Assembly (NCBI GenBank): GCA_004135705.1
Contig: CM014272.1
Coordinates: 81,117,370 to 81,181,369, forward strand
Reading direction: 5' to 3'
Source: Alloteropsis semialata
Taxonomy: Eukaryota; Streptophyta; Magnoliopsida; Poales; Poaceae
Length of the DNA: 64,000 bases
The translations under genes and the position numbers were made by a program. Below, piece after piece: positions 10,668 through 23,800 of the stretch. The notes beneath the pieces were generated by a model. It ran no database searches and had not been told where the DNA came from. It was given only the letters and a program-made list of their open reading frames with translations. Numbering within the stretch: position 1 is the stretch's first letter; each line of letters begins with the position of its first letter.

Positions 10668-13600
10668 TACAGTGCCACTACTTGCTGTCCAGTCATCCAT
10701 GCGCGCATGTGTTGGGCGCATGGACTGTAACTCCTCCGTCCTGAGAGGGAGAGCTCGTGATCCAGCCTGCAGTGGATGGATAGCAGTTTTAGCATAGCAC
10801 ACGCACGTGTACTCACTACTCACATGTACTCTCCAGGCATGGCAAATTAAGCGTGACCATGGAGTACATGCCATGCATACGTACGATTAGAGCGTAGTAC
10901 GTGTGTTATCTTTATACTAGCTACTGACCTCTCAACAAGGTACGATTCCGTTTGCTCTGACGTAACGTACTCACCTCACTTGTTGTACGCGGAGTTCGTA
11001 CGCACTGTACTGAACTACTGATGGTGAGTTGATCGAGCATGTCGTGTACACTGTGCAGTGCAGAAGAATGTAGAGAACAGGTTGTCCAAAAAAAAAAAGA
11101 ATGTAGAGAACAGGCCGCAACTCCTTGGGCCAATTGACGGCCCTCCGATCCTCCCTCCATGGTACTTAAAACATATGGGCCTTCCTCTCGAGCTATATGG
11201 GCCTCCCATGGTACTTGATCTTCATTTCCATATTCTCCCTCTCAACGCTTTGGGACATCCATTTTCTCAAAAAAAAAAACTCTTTGGGACAACTTGATCC
11301 AAAAATAAATAAATAAATAAATAAATCGGACAACTAGGGGCCGGCTGGGATCCGCACGTGCGGAATTTGAGGTTGCATGTCTCCAGTGCTTGAGATTACA
11401 GATAAAATGGCTATATGGTCGATTTGAGTGGGGAACAAGACAAACCATCATACACATGACATTTGGCACATTTGGTTTTGTATTATGAATCCCAAACTCA
11501 AAATGCACATTCGTTATTAAAAAAAATCAATATGCGGAATTTAATATCTGAACTCATATGTTTCAATGTTTTTAATCTCAAGTGGTTTTCACTGCTACAA
11601 CCAACTTTCACGCACCCTTAAACTATAGTATACCCGTAAAACGTGCACAGTTGTGGAGAGCTTTGTGGGGAGGGGCTGGGCCCATGCTCTATGCGGGCGC
11701 GCAAATTTTCACCATGTATTTGATGGAAGATCTTGAATCTGCCCCCCCCCCCCTCCCCCCTCCTGTTCGCTACACTTTGCGCCCCCTTTCCCTCCCTATA
11801 TTTCTTTTCTAGCTTCGCTCCGCCACAAGTGTCGCCTCATTTTGCATCCTTTTTTTGTTTAACTATCTATGTGTCCATGTTTGCTATGTTAGTGGCCATT
11901 TCAACTAGGGGGTTAGGATATAATCGTCATTTTAGAATACAAGTATAAATATATAAGGTGAACTGATGTTTATACGCTATATAGCTGTTTATCAAAACAT
12001 ACAAAAGGAGCATTGTAGTTTTTTAGATAAATTATTCTACCATGTCTCATGTCACTTTAATGCATTTTGCAAAAAACTTTAGCTGATCGCTTTTTTACTT
12101 ATAATCTGTTTTTGTCTCATGAGATCGAGATGATGATTGCGAGATGGTTACATACTTGTCACGCAAGTGCAGACCAATGATACGCATGTCTCCTGCAAAC
12201 GGAGAGACGAGAATGAGTTACTCCACTACATAGCTAGTGGAACAGCGTGTCACTGCTGATGCCAAGGGCCGCTGCTACAGCGCTGGTCCGAGCGACAGCG
12301 ACGGGTAGATCGGACGGCCAGGATCACTCCGCAGTCCGCAGCAGCCCCTCGCGACCGACCGATGCCCCGCCTGTTCGCCTTTGCTGAGAGTATACAAACG
12401 CGGAAGCCGCACACGAGTGGGCCTGGCCTGCCTTATCCGGTCGCGGACGTCACCGTGCTGACCGCCCGCTGTCCACGTTGACTCGATGACCGGAGCCGGA
12501 GACCGAAGACCACCACGCTCTCGCCCGGCTGCCTTTGACCACACACGCACGGGGCGGCACATCCAGCTGGCACGCACAGCCTGGCCGCCACGTCACCTGC
12601 TTCTGCTTTGCTGGCTGGCGGCGCTGCTGCTGTCCCACGTTTACAACGCGAGGGAAGGCTGAGGTAAACGTTCTTCAATTTCCTTAGCCAAAGCCCACTT
12701 ACTGACTTGCAGAAAAGTTTGATGTACCTATATATAAGCTACTCTTGACTCTTGAGGGATGGTGTGACCGTGAGCTGCACATAATTCTCCATCCATTCTT
12801 TGGATGACTGTAATTAACACTGTAATCTGTGTACAAATTTGCTTGTATTATTTTTTTATATGACATGTCAGTTGAAAAAGGAAATGTAAACTTGGTATAA
12901 TTTTGATTTTCTTTTTTTTTAAAAAATAGTTTCATGAAGAACTGTATCAGTATTTATTTTGTAATGTCTTTTTCTCTTTGACACAACCGAATGTGCTTTG
13001 TTTCCAAAGAAAGCTCCTGCGCCGCGGGGACTTCATATCATTGACGAAAGAAGGGAGTGGTAAAGTTTCTTTTCTATATGACTATATGTATAGGGTATAT
13101 CCGGTCAAAAATGCTTTGCGTGCACAAAACAAGCTACTAGGTAGAGCACAAGTTCTCGAATCCTAGTTGGTTTTGGGTGCCATATATGCATGCAAAGCCT
13201 CATTAAGACCGTACCTATAAGGCTATATAAGCTAGAGGATTAGTAGCCCTTCTTTCATTAGCACCATTTTCACCTAAAGGTACACAGTGTCCAACGATAT
13301 ATATCGTAATAGGGCTTGCATTCCATACTTAGGCCAGCCTTGCATATCATGACCACGATCATCGACTTCTTAATTGTTAATGTAGCAAGAGGATAACGCT
13401 CAGCTCGCACGAGAAAAGTTAGCACACGTTTCGTTTCGCCTTGAGCCAACCGAGATCCATCGATGTGCGTGTGTACGTACGTACTGCCGCTGTAGTGTAC
13501 CGGTCTTTGGCTCTTTGCATTGGTCCAACGGGCAGGCAAGGCATCAACACCAAACGTACGCATGGTCAGTGATCGAGAGTATTTGTACGGTACGTTCCAC

Positions 13601-14123
13601 GGCGGCGGTGGTGATGGTGGTGGGATCTCTCCAATTCACCGACCCGGCCCCGGCCCTTTTCCATCGCCATTGACTGAGACTTTGTCTCTCTTTGTGGGTG
13701 CCGTGGAAACCATTGGACGAACCTACTAGCTAGCTACTATAGCTGCTGGCTACAGGTATAGTAGCTAGTGTAGCCATGTCTGCAGCAACAAACATTAACA
13801 AACTATAGGCCACAAGGGCAAGTTCGCGACGCAAACGAACGCGTACGTACGTGCTGGAACATATCTCGATGTCTCTAGAGGAATTGAAGAGATGATGGAT
13901 GTAACATTTTAATTGGGGGTCTCCATCATCCATCCATGCATCCATAAAAGGAACCTGCTACATGTATCTCAATCTTAGTTTAGCTCTAGCTTAGCTTCCT
14001 CTATAGGAATGTTGGGCAGAGCGCTCGATCTAGCTAACTCCAATAATTCAGTTCGCTAGGAAGTAACTTGCGTGTTGCGTTTGTTAATTATTCAACAGTT
14101 TTGTCTCATCCTATATATAAACA
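10668..14123. other. Intergenic region, no gene recognised
   Basis: I find no gene here. It holds homopolymer A runs, an AAAT microsatellite at about 11303-11326, a C-rich stretch near 11742-11760, a GC-rich block at about 12270-12660 without a convincing ORF, and a short direct duplication of AGAATGTAGAGAACAGG around 11063 and 11098. Confidence 0.5.
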
Positions 14124-14870
14124 CTAGCCTGTCAACCCGTGGTTCTGCATAGGCTAATAATTTCGAGAGACATAATTATTAAAAATCCATAAAAAATCTA
14201 GACCCATAGCTTTACCTTATACTCTCGCTTATTTATTACATTTTTTTCACTTTGCATCATGTTTCTATATGTGTTTAACCGAGCCCTCAATTTTGAGCTA
14301 CACAATTAACATTGAACTTAGTTTTCTCTATACAAGTGTATATATAGTATGCATTATGAAAAACATCATGCATGATTGCACATATATATATATATAAATT
14401 AATAAATTAGTGTTTTCATATTAATAATGGTAGAAATATGTACTCTAGAATTATATATAGCAGTGTACTTCAAAAAATTAATGATATAAATGGTAATTTA
14501 GACACCTGTTTAGAGTTTGAGCTACATAATTAATATTGAAATATGTGCTTTCATTGTTTGCTTCATACATTTTTACCTTATAAGTTAATGTTTTAATTTC
14601 TACATGAACAATTATTCATATATTTGTGTAATCATATGTCCTGAACTATATATGTTTGAGTAGCGAATTAAATATATTTAATCTTAAGAGTACCATAATG
14701 GACACTATATATTTAAGCACAGGATATGCTGATTTTCACTTAGGTTTTTTGTTCTCAAAACTGCCTAAGATTATTACATTAAATTTCAAGAAACACTAGA
14801 AGTGCATCATATAAACATCTAGAACGTATGGATTTCTTTACAGTTGAGGACCCCCCGGGCAAGAAATGAA
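14124..14870 (-). mobile_element. AT-rich fragment with a Helitron-like 3' terminus
   Basis: After a host A at 14123 the sequence reads CTAGCCTGTCAACCCGTGG, matching the left end of the Helitron at 18562 (CTAG, TCAAYCCGTG, AGGCTAATA). Read on the minus strand this is a degenerate hairpin followed by CTAG, the Helitron 3' signature. I could not find the matching 5' TC end, so the right boundary, placed where AT-richness fades, is approximate and the copy may be truncated. Confidence 0.4.
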
Positions 14871-15191
14871 TCCAAATTATTTTGTAAACTCTGTATGGAC
14901 GACGCACGCATGCAAGACTGAAACTGAACTAATATGAGCGCACATACAAAACCTTTTCCATTGTAGGAAAACTATGCACATGTTTTGAATTCGTCATCAT
15001 ACTAATCTTGACCATTCTAGCAACTATAGTAACTTCTAACTTGTCGATTTCTTTCTTGCCGATGTACGTGCTCCCCTTGTCTTGATTTTTCTATGCACAT
15101 GCTGTGTATTATTTGTTCACTCGTGCTTTGATGTGTCCCTCTCACTATCTTGTCTAGTAGTTGCGTGCGTACGTGCATCTGCAATTCTGCA

Positions 15192-16584
15192 TCAGCACAG
15201 CTGCTGTAAGCAAAGGTCCTCCAGGCTCCAGAGGTTGTCCTCGAAGTCGGCGAGCTCGAAGTCCGGCAGGCCGATCTTGGAGTCCTCGTTGCGGCCGGCG
15301 GCCGCGAGAAGCTCCGACCAGGTTCCGCCGAACACGTCCTCCTCGCCGTCCGTCGTGGTCGTGGGTCCGGCAGCGCCACCGGCGACCCCGCAGCCTTCGT
15401 TCGTCGGGGTCGTGGCCGACGTGGCGTGATAGTGATGCTGCGGCGCCACGTGCGACGCGTCCGTCAGCGACGACCGCAGCGCGCTGGAGGTGTCCTCGGG
15501 GCTCATGGCCGCCGGCGCCGCGGCTTGCCCCGGCTCGCTGTAGCTGTAGCGGCAGTCCGCCGCCGCGTGGTAGTAGCCGCCGTGACCGTGAGCCAGCTGC
15601 TGGTTCGTCGGGACGGCGTCGGCGCTTTGCCGGTGGTGGCCGCCGTGACAAGACGCGCCGAGGTGGTACGCGGGCGGCGCGCTCGCCGTGGTCGTCGCGG
15701 GCGCCGCCGCCACTTGGCCACCACCGGCGGACTCAGCCTGGATGCGCTCGACGAGTCGGGGCATCCAGACGTGGCGCACGACGTCGCGGAACTGGCGGCT
15801 GTTGACGTCGCAGCGGAGCTGCCTGGCGTGCTTCTGCACGCGGGTCCGCCAGTAGTTCTTGATCTCGTTGTCGGTACGGCCGGGCAGGTGGTGCGCAATC
15901 TTCGACCAGCGGTTGCCCCAGCGCGAGTGGAGCTCCAGGATGAGCAGCTGCTCCTCCGGCGTGATGTTGCCGCGCCGCACGTCCGGGCGCAGGTAGTTGA
16001 GCCACCGGAGGCGGCAGCTCTTGCCCGTGCGCTTCAGGCCTGCACGAAAGATGATGCGGTTCGTCAGTAAAACCCAAGGTCTGATCGATGAGCAAAACGC
16101 AGGAACTTGGAGGACCTAACTGACGAAACTCATGATTATACTACTCCAAGTCTCGAGCACAAGTTGGTCGATCAGTGGCTGCTGAGCTAACCTATTGGCA
16201 ACAAATGTCAAGCCATAGCTACGCTTAGCTACGGTGGAGAGATGGAAAGTTTGGCCAAGTGATCACGAAGCAGACGTTACATCTCGGCTGCACTAGTATA
16301 TTCGAAATCCATGGCACATAACTGTCTGTGGGCACTAAGAATCGACGATGTGTACCTGCAGAGCGCGCGAGCGAGTTCCAGCGGCCCTCGCCGTGGGCGG
16401 CGATGTAGTTGACGAGCAGGAGGTCCTCGTCCACGGTCCAGGGGCCCCTCCGCAGGTCGCCTTCGTCCTCGCTGCCGGCGGCGGCGACCGCGGCCGCCGA
16501 CGTCGCCGAGGCCCCGGGGCTCATCGGGATCGCCAGCATCTCATCCAGCTCCTCCTGGCCGCCGCCCATGCCCATGTCGGCCAT
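15192..16584 (-). CDS. R2R3-MYB transcription factor (subgroup 20-like)
   Basis: Exons 16584-16356 and 16039-15192 (minus) join through a GTACAC...TGCAG intron and give 358 residues. The MYB repeats span about residues 45-150: R2 has W49, W69 and W89, and R3 begins RRGNI (Ile for the first Trp, as usual) with later Trp residues at RWGNRW and NYWRTRVQK. After R3 comes RQFRDVVRHVWMPRLVERIQ, whose W-MPRL signature I associate with subgroup 20 (MYB2/62/78/108/112/116 group), nuclear regulators linked to stress, phosphate and senescence. The C-terminus is acidic with WSLEDLCLQQLC. The usual second intron within R3 is absent. A TATA box lies upstream at 16761. The exact orthologue is not assignable from sequence reading alone. 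Confidence 0.93.
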
Positions 16585-16760
16585 GCTCGATCAAGACGGC
16601 GATGGCGAGCTGCTGGCTCTGGCTGGGTAACAAGGTCGTTGAATTTGAAGGTTGGCAGTGGACGATCAGTGAGCAGCAGGGAGCTATAGGTGTCGTTTGG
16701 GAGTATGGAGACTTGAGGTGAGAATTGGAGACAGGGAGAGACGAGGCCGGGAGGGGACGG

Positions 16761-16768
16761 TATATATA
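16761..16768 (-). promoter_or_regulatory. TATA box of the MYB gene
   Basis: TATATATA (palindromic) lies about 180 bp upstream of the MYB ATG at 16584, on the promoter side for minus-strand transcription. A start near 16730 would give a leader of about 150 bases. Confidence 0.55.
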
Positions 16769-17289
16769 GTAGGTGGTGAGACGGCGAGGAGGAGGACGGG
16801 GACATGTGGGGTTGGCATCATGCTTACTGGAGTTTTGTAGTGTGGTTAAGGCCGCAATTAGGAGGAGGATTAGCGAGTAGTAAAGCCGAAAGTGGAGGAG
16901 GGCGGGGCGGGGGCGTCCGCGTGCGTGCGTGTCGCCGGACTAAACAATTCGACCGGATCGAGGAAAAATGGCTTGCGGGCTCTGACCGTTGACGCGCCAC
17001 GCCGGCACGAGTCCACAGCCTCTAGCTCCATCGCCGTTCCGGCTGCTGCTGCCTCCTCGCCAGCTGAGTGGTGACCAGTGCTGTAGCACCAGGCACTCGT
17101 GCTTGCTAGTACCTAGTAAAAGAAAGAGTCACGATTCCGTAGAAACACCATTTTCTAGCTAGCCTATTGCGATGAACCGGAAATAGGATACCCCCTCTGA
17201 TGTTTCATATGTGATGTTTTTTTAAGACAATGGGTTGAGTTTTAACTAATTAGCTCATGCTAAACGTCATATATAAGACAGATAAAATT

Positions 17290-17588
17290 CAAGGTTTTCA
17301 ATTTCGTTCTCGAATTTTCTTCGTCACCAACAAAATTTCGCTGAAAGTTTTTTAGAGTCTTCATCAGAATATATGATTTTCTAAGAGATTTTGTTATCTA
17401 GACAAATGATAAGCACGAGAATAATATTATGGCTATGCACCTATTGAGTTGAAGAATATGTAACACAATTACACTAACAAAAGAAAACATGAGTCTAGAA
17501 TATATGTTTACAATAAAGTGAAGTCTATTATTAAATTTCGGATTTCCTTTCAGTCACTGCTAAAATTTCACTGGAATTTGGAACCCTG
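17290..17588. mobile_element. hAT-type MITE, near-perfect 8-bp TSD
   Basis: A 299-bp AT-rich element with TIRs CAAGGTTTTCAATTTCG and (inverted) CAGGGTTCCAAATTCC. Flanks ATAAAATT (17282-17289) and ATAAAACT (17589-17596) match at 7 of 8 bases. It lies upstream of the MYB gene. Confidence 0.7.
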
Positions 17589-19769
17589 ATAAAACTACAT
17601 GTTAGAAGGTTTTCTTGGATTCCTTGNGTATGGAATCAATATTTGCCTACCAAACGAGCCATCATTTGAGTTGAATCTACGTAGCCAATTCATTTGCCTT
17701 TTTCTTTTCCTGTTTCCTTCCTGATTGTTTCTTCTGATTCCCAGCGCGTCTTTCTATCTGTCTGCATTGTCTTTTTCGTTTGAGATCTACTATACGATCT
17801 CCTAGTCTTGTCTTGGTTAATTTATTTTTCAAGGTGAGATGATTACAGATCCAGGTGCTACTATACAGAGACACTTAATTTATCTGTCTTTGCGAAGATC
17901 GTTAATCGGTGGGTTCAGATGCCAAAAGAGAAGTGATCGATGGGTAAGGACGAACCGATCCGGATCATTGTTAAGAGAGGCCGGTCCCGGACCCGGGGGC
18001 ATCTTTGAACAGCACCGCATGCAACTTATTCCATATTCCGTATGAATTCAAAAGTAGAATCTCCATGTTCCCTTTTGAATTCAAAAGCCGAATCAGTCAG
18101 ATATCCATGGGATGGAACCAATTTAATCCTGCTTTTGCAGAGATCGACTTGAAGTTTACTATTCGGTCGAGTATGTATCTCTCTTTCTTCCCCCCTTTTG
18201 CTCTAATTTTTGCTGCTATATACGCCGTACGTATGTTATTTCCTGGATATTAATTCCTTCTTATCTTTTTCTTGGTGCAGCATTGTCTAGGTAGAGCATC
18301 TCCAGCAGTCCCCCATTCCCCAATCCAACTATCGTATTGGGAGAGTTATTGAAAAAATAGTGCTACAGCAGATCCCCTTTATCTTTCTATTTTTCTAATA
18401 ATTATTGGGACAAACCAATAATCCACCCCAACTCTCCCCAAATAAAGGGGGAGTTGTGACTCTCTCAATATGGTAGTTGGATTGGGACATGGTTATTGGG
18501 GAACTGCAAAAGCAACTTCCCCAATAATCATGAAAAAGACATTGGGATATCCCCGTGATTACTAGTCCATCAATCCGTGCTCCCGCACAGGCTAATATTT
18601 TTAAAAGCTATTATATTTAAAATTATTCAAAAATTAAACTCCTACCTAATAATCAAAATTGTTTACATACTACTCTTTCATTTTTGTCAATACTTCAACA
18701 CAATGCTCATAAAGATGTGTACTTATCATTTATTGTTTTTTAATTAGTAATTACTCTATACATTTTTTCATCTACATTCACAATTCTTACATTTTGTATT
18801 GCGTCTTCATACATTATATTTAACATAAAAATTAATATTTTTCATTACTTTCTCCCATATCTTTATCTATTTCTAAAGAGAGGATTGCTTCTTTCTTTTT
18901 TTTTGTCTGTCCTGACAGGTGGGTCCTACCTATTGCGACGAACTGTAACCACGGTTCTAACTGTCAGCATCAGTATTCTAATTGGATTAGAGTCCTAACT
19001 GAACCCATCAATCTTTATCTCCTACCTCTATCTCTATCTATATATATTTTTACCTATTTCTATAAATTGCCGTAATTTAGAATCATGTATCAGTTTACAT
19101 TTGGACTTTTTGGTAGAATACACATGAAGATAATTAAATTAAGATTTAGGTATTTTTATTAGATTATCTTTAATAACAACAAACGCGGGTAACTTAGATA
19201 TAAATTTTGAATGTCATTTTAAGTTATCCTTTATAATAATATGCATGAGTAAATTAGATAAAATTATGAGGTTAATTTAAATTATTTTTATAATGGCATA
19301 GCTCGATAATTTAGATACATTTTTAGGATTTATTTTAGAATACTTTTATAATGATAGTGGTGGGTAACTTTTTAAAAAATATAATAGACCAATGACTATG
19401 GTTATTAGAGTTTACATGATTGACGTTTCTGATTTTTGTGAGAATTTTTAGGATTTGTCTTTTTTCTAGCGTGTCTCGTGAGAACTAATGCGGAGTCTCC
19501 AATTAAAAAATTAAGGCTACATTTCTACCAAACTATTATGAGCTATCTCTCATTTGTTTAAATATTCGAACACAATACCTATATAGATATATACTTATTA
19601 TTTTTATCTGATTGTGATAGATCTTTGTTAGTAATTACTCTATAATGTTTTCATACACAATTATAATCTTTAAATTTTTACTTGCATCACATGTGTGCCT
19701 TAAATTTATTTAATTAACCCTAAGTTTGAACTATAATTTTAATGTAGAATTCTATATTGTCGTCACTTC

Positions 19770-20263
19770 CCTTATATATTTATAAATGACAACGCGCATT
19801 ATGCGTATATATCTTAATTAATCACTATATTATATACCAATAGTGTATGAATACACGATTTAGAATCTTATATTGGTATATATTTTTAATTAAGGTGATT
19901 TGGATTCTAATGTAGGATTACCTCATGTTATTTCCCCTATATATTTATAAATGACAACGCACATTATGCGTATATATCTTAATTAATCACTATATTATAT
20001 ACCAATAGTGTATGAATACACGATTTAGAATCTTATATTGGTATATATTTTTAATTAAGGTGATTTGGATTCCAATGTAGGATTACCTCATGTTATTTCC
20101 CCTATATATTTATAAATGACAACGCACATTATGCGTATATATCTTAATTAATCACTATATTATATACCAATAATGTATGAATACACGATTTAGAATCTTA
20201 TATTGGTATATATTTTTAATGAAGGTGATTTGGATTCCAATGTAGGATTACCTCATGTTATTT
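19770..20263. repeat. 165-bp tandem repeat, three copies
   Basis: The block containing TATAAATGACAACGC...ATTATGCG recurs at exactly 165-bp spacing (for example TATAAATGAC ending at 19790, 19955 and 20120). The copies are nearly identical and lie inside the Helitron. Confidence 0.95.
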
Positions 20264-20577
20264 TTAATAGTGACATATGTGGGTAATATAGATTTAAAAC
20301 AAATAATTTAAGTTATTTTTTAGGTATTTGTAGTGGGTAATTTAGTTGCAATTTATGAGGTTATTTTAAATATTATTTATAATGGCATAGTGGGTAATTT
20401 TGATGAAGATTAGGGGGTTACTTTGGTTTATTTCATATAATGGCAGGGATGGGTAATTTTGATATAGATTTAGGGAGTTGCTTTAAGCTATTTTCATAAT
20501 GGCATTGGTGGGTAATTTTTTAGAAAATATAGTAGATCTAATGGCTATTATGATTTGAGTGTTACAATTGATGGCCA

Positions 20578-20770
20578 GATGTTTTGCTTTTTTGTGAGAA
20601 TTTCTAGGATTTCTCTCTTTTTCTAGAGTGTCCACCTTGGATCCCAGGTGGCTTCATCTGGATGCTTCAAAAGGATGTTTTGCTTTTTTTGTAAGAATTT
20701 CTAGGATTTCTCTCTTTTTCTAGAGTGTCCACCTAGGATCCTAGGTGGCTTCATCTGGAGGGTTCAAAAG
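20578..20770. repeat. 96-bp tandem duplication with a palindrome
   Basis: The units starting GATGTTTTGC at 20578 and 20674 are nearly identical. The second contains a perfect 20-bp palindrome CCACCTAGGATCCTAGGTGG at 20729-20748, which is imperfect in the first. They lie close to the Helitron 5' end (minus orientation). Confidence 0.9.
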
Positions 20771-20836
20771 GATCCTCCAATTAGTAATAGTAAGAATGAG
20801 AAATGCTTATTGGAAAACCGCTGGAGATTCTCTTAC

Positions 20837-23800
20837 TCCATCCGCCACATCTCTACTTTTGTCTTAATCGAACCTTTATAACCTTAATGAAAAAAATATT
20901 AGAATATTGTAGAAATAATGTTACAGCAGATTCACCGTGTCCATGCAGGCATAGCTGGATTAGCTAGTCTTTGGCCACATCATCTCCCAGAAGAACCGAA
21001 GCTTCTGTAATGAGAATGGAGCTAGATAGCGCGTGCATTCTCGATCTCAAACTGGGTCTTCAGACTAGCTGCCTAGAGTCGTAGTGGGGCAAAATCATTT
21101 CTAGACTGACCTGGTCACACTTACATAGTTATATAAGGAGCAAGTGAAATTAAACATGCGTGCGCGTGATCGATTAAGAGCTGAATTCGAAAGAAACAAC
21201 AATTCTGTTAAATGAAAAGACCAAGTAATTAATTAAAATGCTGGTCTTAGAAAGACTTGGACTCTCTGGTCGATCTGATGACTGAAGCAGTGCAAACATG
21301 CATGCATGCACCTCCCCTGATCTGATGATGCATCCCAACTCCCAAGTTCCCAACAAGCTAAGTTTGTCTTCTTCTCATCCAAGCATGGGGGCCGGTCAGG
21401 ACATGGCGGCTGCGTCTAAACGCCCTCTTAAAATAAGGGGCGCCACTAGTCCCCTGGGTGCATGATATGTGGTTAATCTTTTGCTTTCCATGTCAAGCAA
21501 GCGAGATTGCCTTCTCTACTACTTCTCCGTAACCAAGATATGTTAGTTTAGTGGCAATCTTAGAACGAGCACAAGAACATTTTTGGACCGAGTTCTTCTT
21601 TTTCATTCAGAGCAATAGTCACAGGTTGGACCGACGGAATTAAGGCGTCGACAAAAAAAATTTTCAAAAAAAATGGAAATAATCACTCTTAGCGTAAATG
21701 CCGATTGTAAATAATATGAGAACAAGTCCACATACTCCGTGCATGTCAAATTTAAACTTAAACGACTCTGAGCCCATGCCAAGCATATGGCGCGCCATAA
21801 TCCACCGGCTAATTGGTTACTACATATGTTTTAATTCATTTGTTGTTTTGAACACCGTAACTTACCGACGGCTCTTTTACACAGTAAAATTTAGCTGTTA
21901 ATCGATTTTGTAGTTGTTAAAAAACTGCTAAGCAAGATACACTGACATAAAAAAAACTACGGGAAAAAACTAATGCACTATTCGTGTAAAAATCAGCGGC
22001 TAAATTACAAAAGAATGAATGTACAATATTGTGATGTACATTAATATGAGATGTGGCCCCTGAACAATATTAGGACGCATGCAGCGTGGCCTTTGCAACG
22101 TACTAAAGCTAGCTGCTGCTTCATTTTATTTTCAACCAGTTATTGCACGCGGCTCCCGCCGGAGAATTAATACCTAGCTGCTGCTTGCAGTTCTAAATTG
22201 GATTAATTGGATGGATATGGATTTAAGGGGTGTTGGATTGGATTGGACAGGACAGCAGGAATTAGTTTTAGGATTGGACCGGATAGTAGTTGTATTATAA
22301 TTGGACTTCGGATGGACATCGTTAGTTGGATTATGGATGTCTGTCCAATCCCACGTCTATATATGGACACAAGTTAAAAGTAGTCCAGTCTTTTCTTTGT
22401 TTTTCTTATGTCAAATGGAGGTAAAATATGGGCACCATCCCCAGTGCCTATTCTATTCATTGGATCAGTCATGACTCTGAAATATGAAAGCTACACAAAG
22501 ATGCTCCAACAACAAAAACTCCAGAAATGTTCCTTTCCATGGACCCCATGTGTCTGCAACAAACTGCACCTAAAACAAACGCTTGCAACTAACTTTGTCA
22601 TATCCTAGCTGACTACTTGCTGTTACCCCCTTACGGCCTTTGCCTATAATCTTCTTTAATTGCTCCTTTGGGAGAGAAAAAAAAACTTTTTAAATTGCTC
22701 AGTAGAACCTTAAACTCGTGGGCCATTGAGTTCATCCAGCTACATGTTGCTAATGATTAAGCATGTGAGTTGCAGCCACTTTGACTCAGCTGACAGCTGA
22801 TCAATTCCCACACGAGACCAAAAGAAAAAGCCTTTGCATTTGTTTAATCGCCCACTAATTCCTCCCATCCTGTTTTTCTACAATATTTTGACCAGTCAAA
22901 TATATAGTATATTTCAGTGTCGCGTTGTGAACTGGATTCAACTCACAATACCCTGTCGTAGTAGTCCCTGCACTGCTGCTGCATGCTTTGATCCAGGCGA
23001 ACTCGTTGACCAGTGTCGGATGGTACGATCCAATTGAGAGTTGAGACCATTGTTTAGATATACTAATCGCTCAAATGTTTCAAGTCAACCTTCTGTTTGA
23101 CTCACAGGGAGCAATTGTTCCAGATGCTTTGATTTGACCTACTAGAAACTAAAGATGGCTTGTTCTTTGCTGATGGCATGCATGAGACAAACAAAAGTTA
23201 ATTGGTTGACCACTGGTTGTTGGTGTTAGGATTCTGAAGACTAATAGAGGCTCAATTGCAGGAGCAGCAGTATGACTTTGGTTCACTATTTTTCATAATG
23301 CCATGTTAGGCCACACACATTATGAAAAATTAGAGGTCTACTTTGCCACATACTCCAGCATATACTTTAGCTACCACCAGACAGTTTGGAACACAGTTAG
23401 GAATAGAAGCTTCCAAATGATGACACACTATGCGTTGAAATGCTCTCGAGAATGTGGTGTTATCAATGGTAAAATATGTTTGTGGTCAAAGCAATGGCTG
23501 CTGGTAATATAATGCAACATGCATGAGTCAAATCTCCAAAGCCTTTTTTTTTGTAACAAAAAATCTCTCTAGCCAGATGAACATTAGCATACAGACGGGA
23601 TTAGTTGGGAGTACAGGCCTAGTGAAAGGCACCGGGCAGTTTGTCTTTCAGCAATGGCTAGCTATAGCTAGGTAGACTACTGTCACTGATTCTCTAACAT
23701 ATTTCAAACAAAAAAAAGGTTTTGATTAATCCTCGCCTTAGAGGGTAGGGTGATTTTGGGTTCTCGCACACAAAAATGTGCATGGTCGCGATTGGTCATG

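Larger units (their letters stand above)
18562..20795 (-). mobile_element. Non-autonomous Helitron nested in a TIR element
   Basis: Read on the minus strand, the element begins near 20795 with TCTTACTATTACTAATTGG (TC start, as Helitrons have) and ends at 18562 with a hairpin (CCTGTGCGGGAGCACGG), nine bases and CTAG, followed by host T (the complement of A18561). No Rep or helicase ORF is seen. The interior is AT-rich and contains a 165-bp triplicated repeat and a 96-bp duplication. The exact 5' boundary is uncertain by 1-2 bases, since the expected host base does not sit directly after the TC. Confidence 0.65.
18293..20836. mobile_element. TIR element interrupted by a Helitron
   Basis: The left part (18293-18561) starts TAGAGCATCTCCAGCAG. 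The right end at 20836, inverted, reads AAGAGAATCTCCAGCGG, so the two are an inverted-repeat pair. The roughly 2.2 kb between them is the Helitron at 18562-20795. The left part also holds internal inverted copies of a CCCCAATAAT-type sequence. I could not define a TSD, so the superfamily is open. Confidence 0.6.

Noticed and set aside
15154..16070. Several overlapping Arg/Ala/Pro-rich frames opposite the MYB gene
   Set aside because: They are antisense or off-frame reads of GC-rich MYB exons, with no conserved motifs.
22200..22390. GGATTGGA-rich stretch considered as a transposon
   Set aside because: I could not find paired inverted ends or a target duplication.
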